A stretch of DNA of 64,000 bases, taken from NCBI GenBank assembly GCA_036346255.1, contig CM070635.1, forward strand, positions 46,837,715-46,901,714. The letters run 5' to 3'. The translations under genes and the position numbers were made by a program. The stretch is from Ampelocalamus luodianensis (lineage: Eukaryota > Streptophyta > Magnoliopsida > Poales > Poaceae). The notes beneath the pieces are model-generated. The model ran no database searches and was not told the origin of the DNA. It worked only from the letters and a program-made list of their open reading frames with translations. This document shows positions 24,701 to 34,500 of this stretch, piece after piece. Within the stretch, counting starts at the first letter, position 1; each line of letters starts with the position of its first letter.

Positions 24701-25060
24701 CATTCAACAAGTGACCATATAGTCAAGCACTCGGAACCCAAAACAAGCTACGTGAGAAAGATGCAGTAGCATATATGTTGCTGTTTAGCATTTCTCTGAA
24801 TTTTCTCCATAAGATGCAGCCATGCCAAATGCATAAATAGTTCTAAAACATTAATTGACTGATTACACCTTAGCTGACATGATGACACCTATGGTTACTT
24901 TACTTCGAAAAAAAATTAAAGCTGAGATAAAATATCTTTCAAGGAAAAGGATATGAAGCATCACCATTTGACAAGACAGCGAATGGCATCTCTGGAAGGA
25001 GGCCATCCCAAACTCCACTCCTCTCCTGAAATGCTCCATTTTATCGCTGCTCAAATCAGG
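21704..25060 (-). CDS. VAN3-binding / FORKED-like protein (DUF828 plus PH-like)
   Basis: Minus-strand exons: 25060-24965 (ATG at 25039), 24691-24515, 24241-24119, 23800-23404, 23308-23186, 23047-22943, 21894-21704. Phases agree; from the ATG they give 396 aa plus stop. Family features in order are MEFLSRTWSPSSSDIFQILS (about 63 on), an acidic linker, FNRTW, a basic run SRRRRRQDELRLNTAQAHAA leading into the alanine-rich helical DUF828 block (AQLAAAIAGIVSA, MSTVLASAAALVA), LRGAAALKLRA, and a C-terminal PH-like region (GTVQLLLDDQTHCKVW). Relatives bind the ARF-GAP VAN3/SFC and guide auxin-dependent vein patterning at membranes. A first exon upstream of 25060 may exist, since the open frame continues to an acceptor site there. 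The last intron (about 1.05 kb) holds two MITEs and a perfect tandem duplication. Looks intact. Confidence 0.85.
22038..22147. repeat. Perfect 55-bp tandem duplication
   Basis: 22038-22092 is repeated without visible change as 22093-22147 (unit starts TTACAGCATAATTAGGG and ends TTCAGGTGGT). It lies in the last intron of the VAN3-binding-like gene. Lack of divergence implies recent origin. Confidence 0.9.
22290..22529. mobile_element. Stowaway-type MITE
   Basis: Left part ACTCGTTGTATTAGACATC and right end TATTTAAGAACGGAGAGAG match the CTCCCTCCGTTC-type Stowaway (Tc1/mariner) MITEs of grasses. Its relative at 56663-56930 shares ACTCGTCGTTTTAGACATC. Non-coding, intronic. Confidence 0.6.
22577..22875. 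mobile_element. MITE with about 65-bp inverted ends
   Basis: The left end (GAAATAATAAAACTAGCCCC ... CTACCGCACTAATTTG) and the reverse complement of the right end (GAAATAGTAAAACCAGTTTT ... CTATCGTACTAATTTG) align over about 65 bases. The centre is GC-rich with CGCGCTCCCAGTCCG and CGTGGGACAGCGGC-like blocks. No coding capacity. It shares the AT-arm/GC-core layout of the foldback element at 7.6-8.5 kb. Confidence 0.6.
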
Positions 25061-27767
25061 CTGCGCCGAGAGATATGACAGAATCAGATCAGTGAGCACA
25101 GAGTTATGAGAAGAGATCATCCTGACACTGCCTACTTATAGTCAGGGACAAGTTCTTGTCGTCCACTAAATGTGATATCAAAAGCCTACCTACAGCAGTA
25201 TAACTCCTTCACTGTTTCACGATTCGTCGTTCTTACTATGGAGTATGGACAATTCGCTAGGAAACAGCCACTAGAGAACAATAGCAATTATTGAATTAAA
25301 AGCATTGCTTAACTGACTGTACACACAGAAAGATTCGGGAACTATGTTTCAGGTGAGACAATCTGTTTCCCCATGTTAAAATGGAGAAGGAATCTACATG
25401 GGACTCTAATGAATAGTTCCAACATTTCCATTTGCAGTGCCTTATCACTGAAACTGGCAAGTCTACAGTAAGTACAAACAGCACATATACTGTAAACAAC
25501 AGAATAAGAGTAGCTTGACTGATTTTACAAAGAAAGAAACAAACAAACAAACAAGGAAAGAAAGAAAACAAGGACAGCAAGAACTACAGTAGTAAGCACA
25601 TGAAGGCTGAAGCTAGCCTGAAGATAAGCACTCCAGAGAAGACCTTACCTTTCTAGGAAGCCCTGGATGCACTGATATTGTGACACCTGCATGGGTTCAA
25701 GTATTTATATCGTGAGCGCATAATTAAAAAAAATAGAGAGTAGAAAAACGGTGATTTACAATGTGTTAGCAGTCAGGTGGATTCGGTATTATAATTGCCA
25801 TCCCCACGAAATCCTTCCTCTGTATTATATTCTGGCTATCGTTTTGATATCCTTTGACTAGTATTTCCCCTTTCAGGATCTCTGCTGCTCAAGTAGAGTA
25901 GTAGACTGTGGAAAGGAAGAGATGCATACTGCTTCTTTTGGAATGGGTCTTCTGAAAACTAACCAACTAGGTTTGAATTGATGTGGATGAGATCGAGGAG
26001 ATGGTCCTACTAATGGCAATTTGGCATGGTTTATGATTACCACTTATAGTATATGGGAATGGAAAATATGCAGCGCCGTCTGCATGTTTCGTAAAAGAGA
26101 AGTATCTGAGTATGGGTGTTACAAACTTACAATACATGGTAATCTGGCACTAACTTTTACACAGTTATTACTTGACCAAGAGAGAATTTGCAAGACAGGG
26201 AGAATGATCGTAATGCCGAACAAAGAAAGGATTAGTACTGATTAGAAATGAGCGTGTAGCCAAAAGAAGAAAAGAGAGACCAGCCATCCGTAACGAAAGC
26301 TTTAGCAGAAAGCAACTTACTGGTACTTTCCATTGTGTACTAGTTGGATAATCTATGATGTCCCCAAGTGAAAAATCTAGTATTAATTTGACAGGACATG
26401 TGCCGTGTTGATTCTTGTTAGTTTAATCGCTTAGCAGTACCACTGCTACCTGTGGTATATATAACTATATAACTAGTGTGTGATCAGTGTGACTAGGAAA
26501 AACAACCCAAACCGAGGAGAGGACAGAAATCTTTTTCCAAAGACTGCATTACTAGTGTGTGAGCACATTGGCACACGACCAATTGAACTAACAAGGTGAT
26601 CAGATACCATACTAGGAGCAGAACTATACGGATCAGGGTGGAATCACATGCTCTTGCCGCCTAATCGACACGTTGCGCATCTCATAGAGATCAGCAGATT
26701 ACTGCTCTCAAATTGCCCAGTATTTCATTGTGAGCAGAACCGAAAGTTTTTTAGCAGCTGAAAAGGAGGCGGCGTCAGAAGGGAGAAGAGATCGGCATGA
26801 CTGACCTGAGCTTTGCCGTTTGAAGCCGTTGAGACTTGCGTTTCTTGTTCTGATATGAGCTGAGACGGAGCAAGCAGCGAGCATGGACATCACACATGAA
26901 CAGCAGCGTGATTGCATTCATGGGGCAGTACTAATTACGAATTGCTGTCGTAATCGCTGAATTCAAGGCACGTAATCGTGTGGCCGTTTCAGAGGGAGTC
27001 AGAAACTGGGGCCCACACGGCCATGGCTGACCGGTCCGGTCTAGCTACTCTGTTGTCTTCTACTCCTAGCTCATTTCCTGTATCACTTGGAAGACCAGAG
27101 CCAGCTCACAATTTCGCAGTGACTGGTTTTGCACAATTTCAAGTCCGAACGATTTGATGCTTGTTGTCATGTTGGCAGTGCTGCATTGCATTGAGATTGA
27201 GCAACTACTGTACAAGTACAGCAGCAGTACCAGCACAGGAGGAGTACGTAACGTACACTTGGCAATGTAAAACAAGCGGACATTCTGGAGACGCTATTAT
27301 TCTAGTCTAGATTTCCAGGAGGGCGACCTTATGTTCAGTTTAGGACTGCAGGTGCAGGGTACCAGAACAAAGTCAAACTTAATCCTCTTTAGCAACATGT
27401 ATAATTTTTTAGATAATGAAAGAGAAGAAACTCTTTCGGTTTCTGCATCAAGGATGCACACAGCCCAACAACATGTATAATTAGATCTGGCACATAGTTC
27501 ACAGGCATAACAAGGAACTGTTTAGAGAGGGAAACAAATCTTTTAAGTAAGTTTGCACCCAAAAGGACATACATTTTTTAAATCAATACATAAAAAATGG
27601 TTGCAATAAGATAATGATGGCTCAGCTGACAAGTACTGAAGACCTGTGCTCACTTCCAATCTGGAGATGAGCGTTATTATATGATTCTATCGTGCCAGAT
27701 AAATGTAGAATTATTCATGTTCGTGAATGGTCACTAGTCCAGCATGTCATTTTTATGTCTTCAAACA
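25061..27767. other. Intergenic / VAN3-binding-like upstream region
   Basis: 25061-26420 belongs to the block duplicated at 14.2-15.7 kb (GCCGAACAAAGAAAGGATTAG at 26215). It probably holds the 5' UTR and promoter of the VAN3-binding-like gene. A candidate non-coding or N-terminal exon ends with donor GTAAGG near 25650 on the minus strand. 26420-27767 shows no gene I recognise. Confidence 0.4.
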
Positions 27768-29498
27768 TCAGCCTTGCTTATCTGCAATTGTAGGCTCTAG
27801 CTCTTCAAGTATTGACAACAGTTTTGGGTCCTGAAAATCTTTTATCAGCAATCTTGCTCCTGCATCATTCAGTACCTTCTCTGGATTCCTAGTTGTCAGA
27901 CCAACCACAGGCACACCAGCAGCAACACCAGCTCGGATCCCCGACGCGGAGTCCTTGACAAACCAAATGAACAAAACATTACAATTGGGAAGACTAGAGA
28001 AGGGGAAAAAAAACTCCATATACCCCTCATTGTGAATGATGAACACTTGTACCTCAAATATGAATGTGTGATCGGGTGATGCATCAATAAGCTCAAGAGC
28101 CTTGAGGTAAGGATCGGGAAATGGCTTGGCTCGGTCGCACTCGCTTCCGATGACGAGTACCGGGAAGAAGTCAGTGAGCCCAAGAAGTGACAGCATGAGC
28201 TCTGCGTTTGGCCTTGGAGCGTTTGTCACTGCTGCGCGCTTCAGGTTGCGGCCTTCTATCCATCTGCATAGATCGTGCAGGCCATCTACTGCCTTCAACT
28301 GTCCTGGTGCCAACCTGCATAGTTTTCAGCTTCAGGTTTTCAGGAAAAATCAAACAACAAGATGGACATTTTGTACTGACATAATTCAGTACTTGTAAAA
28401 TAACAAATGTGAATTTTGACGCCTTGTACTGGAATTTGAGAACACCGAGTACTAGCAGATCTGAAACCGTGTGTCTATATTAGGAGAATTCAGAGTGGTC
28501 AGTCTATCTGCTGTAGTATTGTGTGTTCAACTTTACAACCAAGTTGCTGTGGGAAGACTAAATCTGCAGTTAATGATAATTCAGAATGGTCAATCTATAC
28601 GGAAAACACTATCAAAACAAAAATCGAGTTTATAAGGATGACTGAGATTGGTCAGTCTATCTATATGCTCAAATTTACAAGCAAGTTACTACGGGAAAAC
28701 TAAATCTGCAATTAATTCCATTCACGACTAGATTAGATTAATCGTAAGTGCTCTCTCAAGTCTCAATATTCCATACAGGAACTCAATGCAAGAAAACTTG
28801 CCATGATGTGACCGCAGTTGAAATCAAATCATGCAGGAGTATGAAAGAACATAAGAATGTAATACAAAGGTAAGATTAATGTCCTACTTTCTGAACATTG
28901 CTTCCTTGTCATCCATGAACTTCATTGCCTTGTCATGATCCAATTCCGGGAACAATGCCCTCGCTAGGTCATCGTTGTGGCCCCCGCTGATATTCGCACT
29001 GTAAAACTCCTCGGTGATGGGGTCACCATTGTTGAAGCCAGCCTGTCAGACACAGTCGAGCATAGTTCAGAATGGCGATACATAGAGCCGAGTGCACACA
29101 AGCACAAGCCATGACAAAGAAGCAGTACCTGTTGTAGCAATTCGCGGAAAGCACAAAAATGGATAGGATCGGAGTCGCATAGGGTGCCATCAATATCAAA
29201 CAGGATTGCTTCCAGGGGAGCCAGTTTTGACAGAGTGCTACGGCTTCAGACACAGGGGTCAGTATTAGTGTACATGTTGCAGTAACACAAGAGGCAAGAG
29301 GAGGAGGAGATGCACTAATCATCTCATCTCACATGACAGTTTCTATCATATACATACGATCAGCAAAATAGTACAGAATACTTTAATTCCAAGCAAACTA
29401 AACTCGCTTCATGAAGGCATGAACTGAAGCTTCGCCACTTGTTGGAGCAATCTGTCCAAGCAAGAGATGACAAGAGAAGCTCACCTGCCGTGCGCCAT
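27768..29498 (-). CDS. HAD-type sugar phosphatase (Sgpp-like)
   Basis: Minus-strand exons: 29498-29485, 29243-29129, 29042-28888, 28314-28053, 27953-27768. All have GT-AG borders, and the total of 732 bases gives 243 aa. HAD superfamily motifs are all present: motif I LFDIDGT (about 19-25) with both aspartates, motif II VTNAP, motif III lysine in RAKPFPDPY, and motif IV IFEDSASGI, where the acidic pair is split across the exon 4/5 junction. The cap between motifs I and II (EEFYSANISGGHNDDLA) resembles Arabidopsis Sgpp, a broad sugar-phosphate phosphatase of about 244 aa. It probably acts as a soluble, Mg-dependent housekeeping or metabolite-repair phosphatase. The first coding exon is only 14 bases (MAHG plus two bases). 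Looks intact. Confidence 0.9.
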
Positions 29499-31523
29499 GT
29501 CTACCGGACTAGCTCTGCTCCTCCAAGAAACGTGCTGCTGTGGTTCGTCTCCTTTCTGCTGAAGCGAAAACTGGTGATGCTGCTACTCGTGCTGCTGAAC
29601 TGAATAAATATAGCTAGGGTAATGAGAGGAGAGGAGAAGCAAGTAGAGCAGAAATACGCGATATGGCGATGTCCGAATTGGATTCGTCCGTCCACCGACG
29701 AAGGAAGCAGGAGCTAGCAGTCAGCTTAACTTTCTCGCTTTCCTTCCTTCACATGTTCAGAAAACGAGCGGCACGGCAAAAAGGGCAACGCCCTGCTGTG
29801 CAACTGCAACTGCGATGTCGGAATGGGCCAGTGCCAACGGCACACGTGTGGCTGCGTGCGAGCCACCGAGACGTGGGACGCTTGTGCTTTGCTGCCTCGC
29901 TGTGGCAATCGGCGACGCATAGCCGGCAGTCGGCCTCTCTGTCCGAGATGACGAATATGCTCCTCCACTGAATTGGGATAATCCAGTGAATGGTCAAACG
30001 ATCATTGCTTCCAAGCAATTTCATGCCTGCCCTGTTTAGAGCACGTTTCTATGACGGAGGATTGGGGGGAAGAGATTAGAAATGGAAGGAATCGTTCAGT
30101 AAAATTTACCATGTTTCAAACAAGCTGTTAGGGTATCTCCAATAGTTACAGATAATATTGTCTGTAACATATACTACATCATGTTTAGAGACAATATCTC
30201 TAATAGATAGTCTCTAACACACTCTTTAATATTTATATTTTATAATTTTTCTTTGAAACAGGCCTACATATCATCTAGAGTAGATTAATATATCATGTCT
30301 TGTTTCGCATACAAGACAGTCTCTTCAGAAAGAGACAACTTGTACTATCTCTCCTCAACGTAAAAATTTATTGACTTGACATAGCTAAGAGATGACAATA
30401 AATACACTATTGAAAATGTCCTTTGATATGGGGTCGTCCGATCTTCTCGACGTAGGATCAAGATACTCACGTGTAATCTCTCGAATCGTAGTGACCATCC
30501 GTTGTCAATGCAAGAACGAATACTCTTTAATTCGCAAGAACACACGCGCCAGACTTCACGACCACCGAGCGAAGCTCTATCGCGCTCCTAATTCCCAACG
30601 AAAAGGTTGAACGATCTTGATTTCGATGAACTCTCAATTTTCCCTCACGATGAATTCGGTCACCATGAAAAAACACTCAAACAAAGCAATCTATTATCTC
30701 CAAATATCTGGTCCCCTTCTTCCCCCGGCTCACGGTCAATTTAATGTTCCTCAAAACAAACTCCCGTACGCTACCTAGGGCCGGCGGAAGCTAACTCCTA
30801 GTCCGAAACAAAATCCTACATGATTGACTAATGTACCATCATTTACATGTTCGGTTGGTGGGCTAATGAATCGTGGCCTTAGGCCATTAATCACATGATT
30901 TAACTAATTAATGTGCATGCCTTGGTTGTGACTCGGTCCGGTGGATTGTATTGGTTCGGTCAGCCTTGTGCTTGTACTCCCATGAATTAGTTTGAGGTAG
31001 TATACCTTTCTCACTAATAGAAAAATATTTATTAAGAAATAAATTCACCAGTCTGCTCGAATCATTAGACCTGGTGATACTTCATCAATACTTGTAGAAG
31101 ACGTGATCAATACTTGTAGAAGACGTGATAGTGGTAGTAGTAGTAGGGATGTCCTCATCACCCTTAATAGGCTATCGAAGATGAGATGTGTGCTCCATAA
31201 AATGTGCCAATTATAGCACGAAACTTGCTCCTGGCCAAGCTAGAAAAAATGGAAAGAACATAGAACACCACAGCCAAACTAAATTATAATATCTTTTTTG
31301 AGTGGAACCAAACTAAACTAAATTATTTGGAGGAGAGAAAGAAGTACAACCACTACGGCCCAATCTAATTAGATTAGGCCCAACACAATCCTAGAAAAAA
31401 AGGAGGCCGAGAGCAGGAGACGGAGAGGCCCAACAAAGTAAACCACGAACCAAGCAACCCCATCCGCACAAGTAAAAATCTAGCGACGCGACGCGACGCG
31501 ATCTCGCCCTCGCACGCGCCGGC
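29499..31523. other. Divergent intergenic region with a MITE near 30125-30350
   Basis: This separates the divergent Sgpp-like and plastid membrane protein genes. Around 30125-30350, GGGTATCTCCAATAGTTACAG and AGACAATATCTCTAATAG-type repeats resemble Tourist-like MITEs. A two-copy tandem ATCAATACTTGTAGAAGACGTG lies near 31083-31130. Overlapping open frames at 29.7-30.0 kb look like chance frames. Confidence 0.4.
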
Positions 31524-34500
31524 ATGGCGACGCTCGTGCAATGGCATCCACCACCACCAGCCGCGGCCGTGGCTGGTGCTGGCCGCCTCCTCCTGCGGCC
31601 CCACGCCACCTCCGCTCGCAGGCGGCGCCGGGCCGCGACGGTGTCCCCCCGCGCGTTCGGCCGACCCGACTTCGACGGCTTCGTTCGGCGCGCCTGGCGC
31701 GGCGCCAACGCCGGCGCCGAGCGGTTCGCCTTCGAGGCGCGCCAGGCCGCGCAGCGCCTCGACGGAAGGTTCTCGATCTCGCGGCGCCTGGCCGATGCCG
31801 TCCGCGCCGCCCGAGCCCGCGCCGTGGAGATCGACGCCGAGCTCGGCATCGGCCGGTGGTGGCGCTCCTTCTCCGTTGACTTCTCCCGCAACTGGCCCAG
31901 GGTTCCGATGCTCTTCACCCTCCTCGCCATTTCCAACTATGCAGCTACTTATTAGCGCTCATTTGTTGGCTTAATTTGCGGCTAATCTGTCTTTTGCTGT
32001 GCAGTATCGGAGGGAGCTGAATGACTTCATGGCGACTCCTATCGGGAGAGTTTTAGCTGTGAGTTCACTAGAAGTTTCAATTCACTCAGATTCAATGCTT
32101 GCTAAATTAGTTGTAGTTCAAGTGCTTCATACTCGTTCACAGAGATCATCACAGCCTAGATTTTCCTTATGGTATTTCGACATGTTTTGCATCCCATACA
32201 CCTATTGCACTGTACTAGTTTGTCGCGAAGTTTTGGTCTAGTTTACAAATACTGATTAGTTGTTGTAGGCACAGTGTGTGTTAATTGTGCACGAAGAATT
32301 AGTTGTTCGAAATCAAGGGCAATTACAATGCACACCTATTGCATTGGTTATCCTGACTGAGGGTTGTGGTGACATTGGTGTTAACTCCCTATTAGTGAAA
32401 ATGGATTCCCAACAGTGGATTGATTTTTTCAAGCCTGAATGCTTGATGCTTCTTGTGTGGTACTAGTCTTTTTCGGGAGAGTTCATATTCCTTACCAAAA
32501 TTACACACCTAATGCCGCATGATGAGTTTTGGGAGCGGAGGCGAAAGGGAAGAATCAATTAAGGAGGATGAGGATTGCGTTGGAACGCTGTGGTGGACGG
32601 CGGCCAGGAGGAACCCTAGCTGCCGGCAGCGAACAGGAAGGAAAGACGGCGTGGATGAACAGTGCACATGGACAGGGGATGGCGCAAAGGGGATTGGGTA
32701 ACTCCCAATCCTTTGCTGATTTTTATTGATACATATGCTGCGTATATAAAGGGATACAAACTGACTTGGAAGGTACTATCCTTCCTAATGCAATACAGAC
32801 TAACTTGGAAGGTATTATCCTTCCTAATACAAACTTCCCTAATGAGACTTTCCTATAGTAAACTTGCCTAATTGCAACTCCCTAATTTGAGGATTCCTAA
32901 ACTGCCGCTAGGGCCGGTTGCGCCTTCTCCTAAACTGCCGCACATGACATCTCTCCCTTCATTGACAAGAGGGATAAGATGCCCGAAACACGATAACGTC
33001 TTCCCATGACGTATCAGCAGCGTGAAGTCCTTCCCATTAAACTAGAATTTGCCACTTATCTCGAGACAGGCAGGCACAGAGCACTGTGGCCAGCGTGGGA
33101 ATAACTCAGCCATGAAGGAGGGACGGCAATGGTGGTGGCTCATCAGGAGGAAGGCCTTCATATGTCTGAAGGAGATTCACATGAAAGACATCATGTAAGC
33201 GTGCAAACGAGGGCAAGTCCAATTGCTACGCAACCTCGTTGATCTTGGAGAGAACGCGATACGGGCCGTAGTCGACGCAGAAACACCAAGATGCGTCCTT
33301 CTTCTTGACCATGAGCACGGGCGCCGAAAAGGCCGAGCGGCTGCGCCGAATGATGCCTTGCTCCAACATTGCGGTGCATTGGCGCTCCAACTCATCCTTT
33401 GAGTAGCCGGGTATCGGTATGGCCGAACCACCACCGCACTGGTACTGGGGAGGAGGTGGATGCGGTGGTCACGGTCGCGTGGAGGTGGAAGGCCACGAGG
33501 CGTGTCGAAAACTGGCGCAAATTCCACGAGTAGCTCCTCCATGAGATCTCCCGTGGCCAAGGCGGAGTGGAGATGCGGTGCTGGCTGGGATGGGGCCATG
33601 CCGCGCCAGATGATCTCCCGGTCTTGGCATTGGAAGCGCACCGTCAGGAGGTTGAAATCCCAGACAATCGGTCCCAAGAAGCAGAGCCACTGGACCCCAA
33701 GGACGATGTCGATGCCGCCCGGTGGTATGGTGCGCAAGTCGAGGATGAAGTGTTCCTAGTCGATGGAGAGGGGTGTCGCATAGCACACCCCGCTGCTCGC
33801 CACGACCACGGAGAGGCCCGTGCGTGGCGCCAGCGTCAGCCCATCCTAATCGACAAGCTCCGCGGCGATGACGTTATGGGTGGAGTCGGAGTTGATCAGG
33901 GCCATCAATTGGATGTCGTGGATCATCACCGGAAGCTGCATCATTTGGGACTTGCGAATCCCGGTGAGGGCGAGGAGGGAGATGGTGGCGTCTGCGTTCG
34001 CCTCCTCGAGGTCGTCATCGTCTAGCTCAACCTGCAACATAAAGATGTGTTGACAGAAATGCTGGTGGCCTGGCACGAACTTCTCGTCGCAGTTGTAGCA
34101 AAGTCCCTTGCCACGACGTTCCTCCATCTCGGTTGGTGTGAGGCGCTTGAACGGCTTGGCCGAGCCTAACGCCCCCATGGTCATCGCCGATGGTATCGTT
34201 GAGCCGGCCTCCGACGCATCGGATGCGGCAGGCCGCGGTTGGAAAGGTCGGGAGCTCGCCGTCTTGGAGATTGGTGGGGATGCCGCCAGCTCCTGGGGTA
34301 GCGAGGCTAGATGTTCGTAGGCCCTGGCGAGGTCCATAGCGATCTCCAGGTTGGTCGGTCGCTGGAGCTCGACGTTCGTCCTTAGGGGCTCACCAAGTCC
34401 AGCCGTGAAGAGTATCACCTGCTGTTCCTCGTCCAAGTGGCCGCAATGAGTGAGGGTTAGAAAATTTCCGGTGAAGTCGACCACCGAGGATGTACGCTGG

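Noticed and set aside
27066..27275. Short minus-strand frame with a hydrophobic start
   Set aside because: No family match, no splice context and no promoter evidence.
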